From assembly GCF_900129755.1 (NCBI RefSeq), contig NZ_FQWT01000001.1:1-64000 (forward strand): DNA of 64,000 nucleotides, in the 5' to 3' direction. Of the stretch, positions 1 through 10,151 are shown in pieces. The stretch is from Chryseobacterium oranimense (GTDB lineage Bacteria; Bacteroidota; Bacteroidia; Flavobacteriales; Weeksellaceae). The notes below the pieces were generated by a model. That model was given only the letters and a program-made list of their open reading frames with translations. It did no database searches and was not told the DNA's origin. Every line of letters begins with the position of its first letter. Within the stretch, counting starts at the first letter, position 1. The position numbers and the translations under genes are program-made.

Positions 1-194
1 ACAGCACCCACAATCTGGAATAAAGCCGCTCCGGGAGCATGCGTTACTTCAAGTTTTACCGCAGAAGAAATATACTCGCCACAGTCCCAGAAACTGAAAT
101 TAGGTTCTATGGTCGACAAGTACGTGAAAAATGCAATGACGAAAATCACCCATCCTAAAACGGTGTTCCATTGCCTAAAAGTCCAATTTTTCAT
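1..194 (-). CDS. DUF2723 (GT117-type) membrane protein, N-terminal part
   Basis: Only the first 64 codons lie in the window; the gene runs out at base 1. The start is the ATG whose complement is at 192-194. The visible protein opens with a short polar stretch (MKNWTFRQWNTVLGWV), then one hydrophobic membrane helix (residues about 10-25), then the acidic motif SFWDCGEYISSAVKLEV followed by THAPGA. That arrangement is characteristic of the large multi-pass DUF2723 proteins of Bacteroidota, assigned to glycosyltransferase family 117 and resembling protein O-mannosyltransferases that use lipid-linked sugars. The role in protein or envelope glycosylation is inferred from the family. A near-consensus promoter element (TATTTTCG, minus strand) lies at 213-220. 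Confidence 0.8.
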   Translation of the reverse strand, partial: MKNWTFRQWNTVLGWVIFVIAFFTYLSTIEPNFSFWDCGEYISSAVKLEVTHAPGAALFQIVGA

Positions 195-378
195 AGTATT
201 AAATCAATTACGCGAAAATAAGGCTTTTATACGATTCTATGGTGTTTTTAACAAAATTTAAAAATTTTGGCGTAGTATTTGCGATCGTACTTCAGCTAAG
301 ATTGCAAATCAGAAAATAAATTTTGCTGAATCACAGGCTTGAAATCAAACAAAAGTTTAGTAATTATTTATTTTTTTG

Positions 379-386
379 TATTTTTG
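379..386 (+). promoter_or_regulatory. -7 promoter element for the PLP synthase gene
   Basis: TATTTTTG matches the Bacteroidota sigma-ABfr -7 consensus TAnnTTTG and lies 30 bases before the start codon at 417. No clear -33 TTG is present at the usual spacing, so this is a probable but incomplete promoter. Confidence 0.5.
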
Positions 387-416
387 CGGTCAGATTTTTA
401 TTGAAAATAACAAATA

Positions 417-1454
417 ATGAGTAATGTTTACGATAATATTCTTGGCCTAATAGGAAATACTCCTATGGTGAAGCTTAATACTGTTACAAAAGATATTCCT
501 GCAACCGTTTATGCCAAGTTAGAATCATATAATCCTGGACATTCCACAAAAGATAGAATAGCACTTCATATTATAGAAAACGCTGAGAAGAAAGGTTTAT
601 TAAAGGAAGATTCCGTAGTTGTAGAAACTACTTCAGGAAATACCGGGTTTTCTATTGCGATGGTCTGTATTATTAAAGGATATAAATGTATTCTGGCGGT
701 AAGCGACAAAACAAAGCCCGAGAAAATTGCTTATCTGAAAGCATTAGGGGCTACGGTATACATATGCCCTGCCAATGTTGCTGCAGATGATCCTAGATCT
801 TATTATGAGGTTGCTAAAAGAATAGCTTCAGAAACACCAAATTCAGTTTACATCAATCAGTATTTCAATGAATTGAATATTGATGCGCACTATCAGACTA
901 CCGGTCCTGAAATTTGGGAGCAGACAGAAGGCAAGGTTACACACCTTTTTGCCTGCACTGGAACAGGTGGAACATTGTCCGGTTCAGGTAAATTTTTGAA
1001 AGAAAAGAATCCTGATATCAAGATTATCGGTGTGGATGCGGACGGCTCGATACTAAAGAGCTACCACGAAACGGGAGAGATCCGTAAAGAAGATGTTCAT
1101 CCTTATCAGATTGAAGGAATGGGAAAAAATTTGATCCCTTCTGCCCTGCTTTTTGACAAGGTAGATGAGTTTGTAAGGGTAAATGATGAGATGTCTGCTT
1201 ACAGAACCCGTGAAATAGCCCTTAAAGAAGCTATCATGGGAGGATATACAACAGGAGCTGTAACCCAGGCGCTGATTCAGTATGCCCAATCCCATGAATT
1301 GACCAAAGATGACATTATAGTACTGATCTATCCTGATCACGGATCAAGATATATCACAAAGGTATACAGTGACAAATGGATGGCCGAACAAGGTTTTGTA
1401 AATAACTGCGTACATAATTACGATGAAGTTTTCAAGACAGAATTTATTAAATAG
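417..1454 (+). CDS. PLP-dependent cysteine-synthase-family enzyme, candidate cysteate synthase
   Basis: A 345-residue fold-type II PLP enzyme of the cysteine synthase / cystathionine beta-synthase family. The PLP lysine is K45 in HSTKDR, the substrate loop is TSGNTG at 72-77 and the phosphate-binding loop is GTGGT at 182-186. Family members replace the beta substituent of serine-type substrates with a sulfur nucleophile. The next gene encodes an acyl-CoA:amino-acid condensing enzyme of the serine palmitoyltransferase type. In sulfonolipid-making Bacteroidota a cysteate synthase and a cysteate acyltransferase start capnine synthesis, so this pair is read as that module. This is inference: ordinary cysteine synthase activity cannot be excluded from motifs. 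A hairpin terminator follows at 1480-1512. Confidence 0.72.
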   Translation: MSNVYDNILGLIGNTPMVKLNTVTKDIPATVYAKLESYNPGHSTKDRIALHIIENAEKKGLLKEDSVVVETTSGNTGFSIAMVCIIKGYKCILAVSDKTKPEKIAYLKALGATVYICPANVAADDPRSYYEVAKRIASETPNSVYINQYFNELNIDAHYQTTGPEIWEQTEGKVTHLFACTGTGGTLSGSGKFLKEKNPDIKIIGVDADGSILKSYHETGEIRKEDVHPYQIEGMGKNLIPSALLFDKVDEFVRVNDEMSAYRTREIALKEAIMGGYTTGAVTQALIQYAQSHELTKDDIIVLIYPDHGSRYITKVYSDKWMAEQGFVNNCVHNYDEVFKTEFIK

Positions 1455-1479
1455 ATTTAAATAAACCACGATACAAATC

Positions 1480-1512
1480 AAGCCTTTTGTGTTCTACAGG
1501 AAAGGCTTTTTT
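1480..1512 (+). terminator. Intrinsic terminator or attenuator between the two PLP-enzyme genes
   Basis: The stem AAGCCTTT (1480-1487) pairs with AAAGGCTT (1501-1508) and is followed by a run of six T. It ends only 20 bases before the next start codon, so it probably lowers read-through rather than separating two unrelated units. Confidence 0.65.
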
Positions 1513-1532
1513 ACTTAAAATTACGATACAAA

Positions 1533-2807
1533 ATGTTGGATATTTTTGAAAGAATAAAAGAAAATCCAGGACCTCTTGGACAGTTTGCAGATTACGGTGA
1601 AGGTTATTTTATCTTCCCAAGACTAGAAGGACCTATCGGGCCGAGAATGCAGTTTCAGGGAAGAGAAGTGATTTTCTGGAGTGCCAATGACTATTTAGGA
1701 TTATGTAATCACCCTGAGGTGATAGAGGCTGATGCTAAAGCCGCTGCAGAATATGGAATGTTTTATCCAATGGGCGCAAGAGCTATGTCCGGTGAAACAG
1801 AACAGCACCTTCAGCTGGAAAGAGAACTGGCAGATTTTGTACAAAAAGAATCAGCGTACTTATTGAATTTCGGGTACCAGGGAATGGTTTCTACCATTGA
1901 TGCTTTGGTAAGCAGAAATGATGTGATTGTATATGACGTGGATTCTCATGCCTGTATTGTAGACGGAGTAAGACTTCACTCCGGGAAAAGATTTACCTAC
2001 AGACACAATGATATTGAAAGTCTTGAAAAAAACCTTCAGAGAGCAACAAAAGTAGCTGAAGAAACCGGAGGCGGTATTCTTGTCATTACGGAAGGAGTTT
2101 TCGGAATGAGAGGCCAGCAGGGAAAACTTAAAGAAATCTGTGATCTTAAATCCAAATACAGCTTCAGACTGCTTGTAGATGATGCACACGGATTCGGAAC
2201 TCTTGGAAAAACAGGAGCCGGAGCAGGTGAAGAGCAGGGATGCCAGGACCAGATCGATGTATACTTCTCTACATTTGCCAAATCTATGGCAGGTTTCGGA
2301 GCTTTTCTTGCCGGTGATAAAGAGATCATCAGATATCTGAAATTCAACTTAAGATCTCAGATCTTTGCCAAATCTCTTACAATGCCAATGGTAATCGGAG
2401 GGTTGAAAAGACTGGAACTTTTAAGAACCAGACCGGAAATTAAAGCTAAGCTTTGGGAAAATGTAAACAAATTACAAAGCGGACTTACAGAGAGAGGATT
2501 CAATATTGGAAATACCAACACCTGCGTAACACCAGTAATGATGCAGGGAACTCCGGTAGAAGCTACTCTTCTTGTAAAAGATTTAAGAGAAAATTATCGA
2601 ATTTTCACCTCTGTAGTTGTTTATCCGGTAATTCCAAAGGGAATGATCCTGTTAAGATTGATTCCTACTGCTTCCCATACCGATGCAGAAATTAATGAAA
2701 CATTAGCTGCGTTTGAAGCTATTCATGATAAACTAGTAAGTGGTTACTATAAAGAGCAGGAACAGAAACTTCTGCAAGAGCAGGGTTTAAGTTTTAAGCC
2801 AATCTAA
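1533..2807 (+). CDS. Alpha-oxoamine synthase family acyltransferase, candidate cysteate C-fatty acyltransferase
   Basis: A 424-residue fold-type I PLP enzyme of the family that holds serine palmitoyltransferase, 2-amino-3-ketobutyrate CoA ligase and 8-amino-7-oxononanoate synthase. Visible features: ANDYLGL near 51-57, the PLP-stacking histidine in DSHA (about 139), DDAHGFGTLG at 216-225 and the Schiff-base lysine K250 in STFAKSMAG. Members condense an amino acid with an acyl thioester and release CO2. With the cysteine-synthase-like gene directly upstream, the best fit is condensation of cysteate with fatty acyl thioester, the first lipid step of capnine/sulfobacin synthesis. Serine palmitoyltransferase is the main alternative. 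A strong terminator follows at once. Confidence 0.72.
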   Translation: MLDIFERIKENPGPLGQFADYGEGYFIFPRLEGPIGPRMQFQGREVIFWSANDYLGLCNHPEVIEADAKAAAEYGMFYPMGARAMSGETEQHLQLERELADFVQKESAYLLNFGYQGMVSTIDALVSRNDVIVYDVDSHACIVDGVRLHSGKRFTYRHNDIESLEKNLQRATKVAEETGGGILVITEGVFGMRGQQGKLKEICDLKSKYSFRLLVDDAHGFGTLGKTGAGAGEEQGCQDQIDVYFSTFAKSMAGFGAFLAGDKEIIRYLKFNLRSQIFAKSLTMPMVIGGLKRLELLRTRPEIKAKLWENVNKLQSGLTERGFNIGNTNTCVTPVMMQGTPVEATLLVKDLRENYRIFTSVVVYPVIPKGMILLRLIPTASHTDAEINETLAAFEAIHDKLVSGYYKEQEQKLLQEQGLSFKPI

Positions 2808-2817
2808 TGAAAAAGAT

Positions 2818-2847
2818 AAAACCACTGAAAATTTCAGTGGTTTTTTT
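2818..2847 (+). terminator. Intrinsic terminator after the acyltransferase gene
   Basis: A 12-bp stem, AAACCACTGAAA with TTTCAGTGGTTT, is followed by a T run. It starts 10 bases after the stop codon. Confidence 0.85.
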
Positions 2848-2878
2848 ATGGAACGCTTTATTTTAAATCATAACAAAA

Positions 2879-3775
2879 ATGAAATTCAAAGGTTATATGC
2901 TGGGAATTTTATCAGCCATTTCATTCGGGCTGATTCCTATTTTTATCCTTCCTCTGAAGCAGGCTCACTTTTCTATGGACATTACTTTGTTCTATAGATT
3001 TTTATTTTCAGCGATGATGGTCGGCGGATACCTGCTGTATTCCAAAGAGCGTTTCAGGATCAATAAGAAAGAAACTCTGATCCTTGCTGTTTTGGGAGTA
3101 TGCTATGCTCTTTCCTCAGAGTTTTTATTTATCGGTTATGATTTTCTTACGCCGGGAATTGCTTCTACCGTTCTTTTCATTTATCCGGTTATTGTTGCTT
3201 TAATCATGTTTTTCTTTTATAAGGAAAAGCTTACCAGCCTTTCGGTAGGATCTTTGGTTTTTGCTTTTGCAGGTGTTATTGTCTTATGCTTAAAAGAAAA
3301 AGGCCTGGAAATCAATTTTGCAGGTTTGGGAGTTGTCATGCTGAGTTCCCTGTTTTATGCATTGTATATGGTGATTGTAAATAAATCGGATATGAAAGTC
3401 TCCGGGTTTAAGCTTTCTTTTTATTCAATGCTATTCACCTCAGGATTTTTTATGATAAAAGCCTTTACAGAAGGTGAATCTTTTGTTATTCCTTCCCTGT
3501 CTGTTTTTTTTAATTTCATTGTCTTTGCTTTTCTGACGACTGTAATTTCCGGCCTATGCTTAGTGTATGCTATAAAATATATCGGATCTACGCCTACCGC
3601 TATTTTAGGGGCACTGGAACCGGTAGTTGCTGTAATGGTAAGCGTGCTGATGTTCCATGAAAGGTTTACTGTAAATCTGCTTATTGGCATTATTCTGATT
3701 CTTTTAGGGGTTATTTTAAATGTGATTGCGGATAATAAAAAGTCCAAACATCATGAGATTTTAGAAAATGCATAA
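2879..3775 (+). CDS. EamA / DMT-superfamily transporter
   Basis: A 298-residue integral membrane protein with about ten hydrophobic helices in two repeated halves. The second half carries the typical EamA ending LGALEPVVAVMVSVLMFHER followed by a last helix and a short basic tail. Family members export amino acids, nucleosides or other small metabolites in the drug/metabolite transporter superfamily. The substrate cannot be read from the sequence. It follows the PLP-enzyme pair in the same direction but behind a strong terminator, so co-function with sulfonolipid synthesis is only a possibility. Confidence 0.85.
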   Translation: MKFKGYMLGILSAISFGLIPIFILPLKQAHFSMDITLFYRFLFSAMMVGGYLLYSKERFRINKKETLILAVLGVCYALSSEFLFIGYDFLTPGIASTVLFIYPVIVALIMFFFYKEKLTSLSVGSLVFAFAGVIVLCLKEKGLEINFAGLGVVMLSSLFYALYMVIVNKSDMKVSGFKLSFYSMLFTSGFFMIKAFTEGESFVIPSLSVFFNFIVFAFLTTVISGLCLVYAIKYIGSTPTAILGALEPVVAVMVSVLMFHERFTVNLLIGIILILLGVILNVIADNKKSKHHEILENA

Positions 3776-3798
3776 ACATTTAATTTTGATAAGGTCAA

Positions 3799-3830
3799 TT
3801 GCAGCATACGGCACAATTTAACTATCTTTG
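3799..3830 (+). promoter_or_regulatory. Consensus promoter for the radical SAM gene
   Basis: TTG at 3799-3801 and TATCTTTG at 3823-3830, 21 bp apart, match the Bacteroidota -33/-7 pattern. Transcription would begin near 3837 and give a leader of about 70 bases before the TTG start codon. Confidence 0.7.
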
Positions 3831-3907
3831 CAAATAAAATCTGGTGAAGACGAAAAGCATTAAATCAATGTAAATCAACATCTTAAAACCGGATTAATAT
3901 AATTAAT

Positions 3908-6112
3908 TTGAAAAATTTCCTGTTGAAAGACCTGCTTCTCATTACTCCGCCTTTTACCCAGCTCAATACTCCATATCCGGCAACAGCTTATATAAAAGGT
4001 TTTCTGAATACTAAAAATATTTCCAGCTATCAGATCGATCTGGGACTGGACGTTATTTTAGAATTGTTTTCAAAAAGAGGATTAGAGAAAATCTTCAGCA
4101 CAGGAATTAACCTTCAGGAAATATCGGAGAACTCACAGCGAATTTATGCGCTACGGGAAGAATATTTAAAGACAATAGATCAGGTTATTCCTTTTCTGCA
4201 AGGAAAAACCCCTACACTGGCCAGACAGATCTGCAGCATGAACTTCCTGCCCGAGGCGTCCCGTTTTAACCAGCTGGATGATATGGATTTTGCGTTTGGG
4301 AATATGGGACTTCAGGATAAAGCCAAGCATCTTGCCACCTTATATTTAGAGGATATTTCTGATTATATCATTGAAAATATCGATCCGGACTTCGGATTCA
4401 GCAGATATGCCGAACGCCTGGGGAAAAGTGCCAATTCTTTTGATGAGCTGTATTCTAAACTAGCAGATAAACAGACGTTTATTGATGATTTTACTTTAAA
4501 AATACTTCAGGAAAACCTAGAGTTTATCCAACCTAAATTAGTCTGTTTTTCTATTCCGTTTCCGGGAAATCTTTATGCAGGTTTCAGATGTGCCCAATAT
4601 ATTAAAAAACATTATCCACACATTAAAATTGCAATGGGTGGAGGATTTCCCAATACCGAACTTAGAGAAGTAAAAGATCAGAGGGTTTTTGAATTTTTTG
4701 ATTTCATTACTCTTGATGATGGCGAGCTTCCTCTTGAGCTTCTTTATGAAAATTTAAACAGACCAAGCGAAACTGCAGAATACAAAAGAACATTTTTAAT
4801 TGAAAACCAAAAGGTTACCTATAAAAATAACTCCAAACGTCACGACTATAAACAGGCCGAAATCGGTACTCCTGATTATACTGACCTGAAGCTGGATCAA
4901 TATGTTTCTGTTATTGAAATTGCCAATCCCATGCACAGTTTATGGAGTGACGGAAGATGGAATAAGCTAACAATGGCACATGGCTGCTATTGGGGAAAAT
5001 GTACTTTCTGTGATATTTCTCTGGATTATATCAGGATTTATGAACCTGTTTCTGCCAAAATATTGGTTGACAGAATGGAAGAGCTCATCAAAACAACTGG
5101 TGAGACGGGATTCCATTTTGTGGATGAAGCAGCACCGCCAGCTTTAATGAGGGAAGTTGCACTGGAAATTCTACGAAGAAATCTGGTCGTTACATGGTGG
5201 ACGAATATCCGTTTTGAAAAAAGCTTTTCCCGGGATTTATGCTATCTCCTGAAGCTTTCAGGCTGCGTTGCAGTTTCCGGAGGTCTTGAAGTAGCCAGTG
5301 ACCGTTTATTGAGATTAATCGAAAAAGGTGTTTCGGTGGAACAGGTGGCACAGGTAACCCGAAATTTTACAGAAGCCGGGATCATGGTTCATGCCTATCT
5401 CATGTATGGCTACCCTACCCAAACCATACAGGAAACAGTGGACTCTTTGGAAATGGTAAGGCAAATGTTCGAAATGGGAATTCTGCAAAGTGGTTTCTGG
5501 CATCAGTTTGCCATGACCGCTCACTCACCTGTCGGAATCAATCCTGAAGAGTTCGGGGTAACTCCTGTCAAGGAAGAAATTCTGTTTGCCAATAATGATA
5601 TTGATTTTAAAGACAAAACAGGAATCGACCACAGTAAGTTCAGCTTCGGATTGAAAAAGTCTCTTTTTAATTATATGCACGGAATCAATTTTGAAATTCC
5701 GCTTCAGGAATGGTTCGATTTTAAAATTCCGGGAACAACTATTCATCCTGACTATATTCATGACTGTCTTCTGGACGAAAATCAATTTGGCTTTAAAGCT
5801 AACTCCAAAGTTGTTTTTTTAACGAAAAACGTAATCGCTGAGAATCGCGTAAAAAATAAAAAGAAATACTCCGGTATCTATACGCTTCTTACATTTCACT
5901 TAAAAACGAACATTATAAAGATCGATCTGGAACAGGATAAGGCGGAATGGCTTCTGAATGTACTGAAAGAAAACTCTATAGAAAACCCTAAAAAAGTTAC
6001 AGCTCAGCAACTTAAAAATCAGTTTGAAGAAAATTTTGAAGATTTCGAATTATTCTGGTTCTCCAAACCTATTCAGCAGCTCAAGGAAAACGGGGTAATC
6101 TTAAGTTTATAA
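3908..6112 (+). CDS. Radical SAM protein with N-terminal B12-binding-like domain
   Basis: A 734-residue protein starting at TTG (MKNFLLKDLLLITPPF). Residues about 205-290 form a Rossmann-like cobalamin-binding-type domain (KLVCFSIPFPGN, then IAMGGGFPN), but the B12-ligand motif DxHxxG is absent. The radical SAM core follows with cysteines 360, 365 and 368 (HGCYWGKCTFCD), a C-x4-C-x2-C spacing one residue longer in the first gap than the common CX3CX2C. Later residues include GGLEVASDR and HAYLMYGYPTQT, usual for this superfamily. The C-terminal 200 residues resemble a substrate or peptide-binding region. The reaction is unknown; no partner substrate gene is adjacent. Single-gene transcription from its own promoter is likely. 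Confidence 0.85.
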   Translation: MKNFLLKDLLLITPPFTQLNTPYPATAYIKGFLNTKNISSYQIDLGLDVILELFSKRGLEKIFSTGINLQEISENSQRIYALREEYLKTIDQVIPFLQGKTPTLARQICSMNFLPEASRFNQLDDMDFAFGNMGLQDKAKHLATLYLEDISDYIIENIDPDFGFSRYAERLGKSANSFDELYSKLADKQTFIDDFTLKILQENLEFIQPKLVCFSIPFPGNLYAGFRCAQYIKKHYPHIKIAMGGGFPNTELREVKDQRVFEFFDFITLDDGELPLELLYENLNRPSETAEYKRTFLIENQKVTYKNNSKRHDYKQAEIGTPDYTDLKLDQYVSVIEIANPMHSLWSDGRWNKLTMAHGCYWGKCTFCDISLDYIRIYEPVSAKILVDRMEELIKTTGETGFHFVDEAAPPALMREVALEILRRNLVVTWWTNIRFEKSFSRDLCYLLKLSGCVAVSGGLEVASDRLLRLIEKGVSVEQVAQVTRNFTEAGIMVHAYLMYGYPTQTIQETVDSLEMVRQMFEMGILQSGFWHQFAMTAHSPVGINPEEFGVTPVKEEILFANNDIDFKDKTGIDHSKFSFGLKKSLFNYMHGINFEIPLQEWFDFKIPGTTIHPDYIHDCLLDENQFGFKANSKVVFLTKNVIAENRVKNKKKYSGIYTLLTFHLKTNIIKIDLEQDKAEWLLNVLKENSIENPKKVTAQQLKNQFEENFEDFELFWFSKPIQQLKENGVILSL

Positions 6113-6195
6113 AATTTTTGTTTTTTCTCAGAGATTTTTAAAATTGGGAAACTTTCTATAAGTTTGGCTAAAGCCAGACCAAATTTGATCTTTAA

Positions 6196-6219
6196 TAAAA
6201 AAACGGGCTAAAGCCCGTT
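6196..6219 (-). terminator. Intrinsic terminator of the 6255-7073 gene
   Basis: Read on the minus strand, AACGGGCT pairs with AGCCCGTT and is followed by seven T. It lies between convergent genes and has no T run on the plus strand, so it serves the minus-strand gene. Confidence 0.75.
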
Positions 6220-6254
6220 CCTATTGATATAAAATTTTATTTATCAGAATCTTC

Positions 6255-7073
6255 TTAATTGGGAGTTTCTTTTGATACGGTACCAATAGATACTTTTTCC
6301 TGAACTTTAATAAAATTAGGGTCCATAATCGCCATGCGTTCTGCCAATGCTTTATAGGTTGGGAATTTCAGGATAGAAGCTCTCCCGGACATTTCTCTGT
6401 ATATGGTAAAAGATTTCCCTCCAGCTGTTTTAAGCTGTTTTGTAGTTGTGATATATCTTCCGATAAGCTTACTTTTGGCATCATAGATCTCAATATCTAT
6501 AGGGGTTTTATCCATAATAGTGTCTTCAGAGCCAAAACTTACTGGTAAATTGGAAAAATAGCCCACAGGAACACCATTGCTGAGAATCTCGCCTACTTTA
6601 TTGACCTCAATATTCATCTTGTCTATTTTCTTTCTGATCGCATAAGCATCTTTTGTTTTAGCGTCCAGCTTTCTTTTCGGAACATTTGAAAAAATCTCAT
6701 CAAGATTTTTGACATTGATCCCTTTGTTATCAATGATTTTTAACCCTTTTATAGAAGTATATACTGCTGACTTTTCTTCACCGGAAAATGCGGACGGAGA
6801 AATATAATCCAGCTCTATGGTTTTATCACGGTTATAAACCCTGTTTAGATTAATATAACTGTCTCTTACAGAATCCACAATGCTTTTATCTATGAACTCT
6901 ATGGTATACATGGGAGTCTCATTGAGATCCATAAATGTATAGACATTGGATTTGTTGGAGATCTTGGCGACATGAACACCGTCAAGACTTATAATACCTC
7001 TTTTGGTTTTGAAATTTTGGGCATTGCACAGGATTCCCAGAACGGTAAAGAATATGATTATACTTTTCTTCAT
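6255..7073 (-). CDS. Secreted protein of unknown function
   Basis: A 272-residue protein with a signal peptide (MKKSIIIFFTVLGILCNAQ) and a mature part starting near residue 19-20. The body is a mix of beta-strand-like and charged helical segments with no catalytic motif that I recognise. It sits downstream of atpC, from which it is separated by a terminator, so it is probably expressed on its own. Periplasmic or outer-membrane location is inferred from the signal peptide alone. Confidence 0.75.
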   Translation of the reverse strand: MKKSIIIFFTVLGILCNAQNFKTKRGIISLDGVHVAKISNKSNVYTFMDLNETPMYTIEFIDKSIVDSVRDSYINLNRVYNRDKTIELDYISPSAFSGEEKSAVYTSIKGLKIIDNKGINVKNLDEIFSNVPKRKLDAKTKDAYAIRKKIDKMNIEVNKVGEILSNGVPVGYFSNLPVSFGSEDTIMDKTPIDIEIYDAKSKLIGRYITTTKQLKTAGGKSFTIYREMSGRASILKFPTYKALAERMAIMDPNFIKVQEKVSIGTVSKETPN

Positions 7074-7096
7074 AAAATCAGACTTTTACACAACAT

Positions 7097-7125
7097 AAAA
7101 AAAAGTGTAACCAAAGTTACACTTT
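7097..7125 (-). terminator. Intrinsic terminator of the atpDC operon
   Basis: Perfect 9-bp stem (AAGTGTAAC at 7103-7111, GTTACACTT at 7116-7124), four-base loop, and eight T on the minus strand. It lies 30 bases past the atpC stop. Confidence 0.85.
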
Positions 7126-7154
7126 CTTGAAAATATATTTAGCTTTTCATTTAA

Positions 7155-7436
7155 TTATTCACAAAGGATAATTCCTTTATCATGATTAAATTCTACAACA
7201 CCGCTTTTGATAGGATAAGAAAAAACAGAGTCTTTCTCATTTTCTTTGGTAAAGTTTTTAGCATAAGATTCTCCTACAGAAGAAGTAAAAAGCTTCACCT
7301 TACCTCCGATTAAAGAAGAAACAATAGCTGCGTGGTTTTTCATGATGTGGAATTCACCATTTTTCCCCGGCAACAATACAGAGTTTACTTCTCCTTCAAA
7401 AACTACGTATTCTGGTGTTAAAATTTTTATATTCAT
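7155..7436 (-). CDS. atpC: F1Fo ATP synthase epsilon subunit
   Basis: A 93-residue subunit of the F1 central stalk that couples rotor movement to the catalytic beta subunits. It begins MNIKILTPEYVVFEGEVNSV and contains the typical LLPGKNGEFHIMKNHA loop (about residues 22-37). Only the N-terminal beta-sandwich domain is present; the C-terminal two-helix domain that inhibits ATP hydrolysis in longer homologues is missing, which is usual for short Bacteroidota versions. It follows atpD in the same operon. The other ATP synthase genes are not in this window. Confidence 0.95.
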   Translation of the reverse strand: MNIKILTPEYVVFEGEVNSVLLPGKNGEFHIMKNHAAIVSSLIGGKVKLFTSSVGESYAKNFTKENEKDSVFSYPIKSGVVEFNHDKGIILCE

Positions 7437-7518
7437 TTTTTTATGAATTATAGATTATAGATTTTAAATTTTAAATGATTTTTCAATCTAAAATCTAAAA
7501 TTTAACATTTAAATTTTC

Positions 7519-9077
<1,559 letters not shown>

Positions 9078-9181
9078 TTGGTAAAAAAAAGATTTTTATC
9101 ATACTTTTTTATTAATTTACGAATGTATCGATTTGACAATATAACAAGGATATTGTCTGGAAATATTGGTAAACCGTTAAA

Positions 9182-9212
9182 TTGGTACATTGGTACATTA
9201 TCTTTATATTTG
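9182..9212 (+). promoter_or_regulatory. Consensus promoter for ribF, fixing its start
   Basis: TTG at 9182-9184 and TATATTTG at 9205-9212, spacing 20 bp. Transcription would begin near 9219, which leaves only the TTG codon at 9231 as a sensible start. The surrounding direct repeat GGTACATTGGTACATT supplies two possible -33 TTG triplets. Confidence 0.7.
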
Positions 9213-9230
9213 CACTCAAATTTTTCCGTT

Positions 9231-10151
9231 TTGAAAATTTTCAAGAATTTTAAAGATTATTCCTCCCAAAAGCCTTTAGCATTATCTCTAGGAATGTTTG
9301 ACGGAGTACATCTGGGACATAAAAGTATTATTGATGAACTGATCAATGTGGGCACAGAAAACAATCTGGAAACTGCTATCCTTACTTTTTGGCCGCATCC
9401 CCGTTTTGTTTTCAACCCGAATGAAGATCTCAGACTTCTCAATACACTGGAAGAGAAAAAACAGCTGATTGAAAAATACGGCATCAATCATTTATTCCTG
9501 AAAGAATTTGATGAAGAGTTCAGAAACCTTACGGGAGAAGAATTCGTACGCCAGATCCTTATTGATAAACTGAATGTAAAATACCTTATTATAGGTTACG
9601 ACCATTCTTTCGGAAAAAATAAGAGCGGTAATTTTGAACTTCTTGAGAAACTATCAAAAGAACTGGGTTTTGTTGTGGAACAAATGGAAGCCATCAACAT
9701 CTACGAAAACAATATCAGCTCCACTAAAATCCGTAATGCTCTGTTAGCAGGCAATATAAAGGAGGCCAATGAAATGCTGGGTTACTCCTACTCTGTTTCC
9801 GGAACCGTTGTTCATGGAAAAAAGATTGGAAGAACCATCGGTTATCCTACCGCCAATATTGAAACGGAATCTATCAAACTTCTTCCAAAAAAAGGAGCTT
9901 ATATTGTAGAAGCCGAAGTAAAAGGACAGCAATATAAAGGAATGCTCAGCATCGGTACCAATCCTACCGTAAATGGAGAGAAATTAACCGTTGAAGTGTA
10001 TATTCTTGATTTTGACGGCGATATCTACGATGAAAAGATTACTGTAAAATTCAGGGACTTTCTGCATGACGAGATTAAGTTTGAAGGCCTTGAAAAGCTT
10101 ATTGAAAGGCTGGATGAGGACAAAAGACTGACCCAGGAGTTTCAATTTTAG
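9231..10151 (+). CDS. ribF: Bifunctional riboflavin kinase / FAD synthetase
   Basis: A 306-residue enzyme that phosphorylates riboflavin to FMN and adenylates FMN to FAD. The start was set at TTG 9231 (MKIFKNFKDY), because the reading frame open from 9078 would cross the promoter and add 51 unlike residues. The N-terminal nucleotidyl-transferase domain has LGMFDGVHLGH near residues 20-30 and NISSTKIRNAL near 160. The C-terminal kinase domain has VVHGKKIGRTIGYPTANI and the ending with FLHDEIKFEGLEKLIERL. Its TAG stop overlaps the stop codon of the convergent next gene. Confidence 0.95.
   Translation: MKIFKNFKDYSSQKPLALSLGMFDGVHLGHKSIIDELINVGTENNLETAILTFWPHPRFVFNPNEDLRLLNTLEEKKQLIEKYGINHLFLKEFDEEFRNLTGEEFVRQILIDKLNVKYLIIGYDHSFGKNKSGNFELLEKLSKELGFVVEQMEAINIYENNISSTKIRNALLAGNIKEANEMLGYSYSVSGTVVHGKKIGRTIGYPTANIETESIKLLPKKGAYIVEAEVKGQQYKGMLSIGTNPTVNGEKLTVEVYILDFDGDIYDEKITVKFRDFLHDEIKFEGLEKLIERLDEDKRLTQEFQF

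Noticed and set aside
9078..9230. Longer ribF start at 9078
   Set aside because: The extra 51 codons cross two promoters and do not resemble the family N-terminus.
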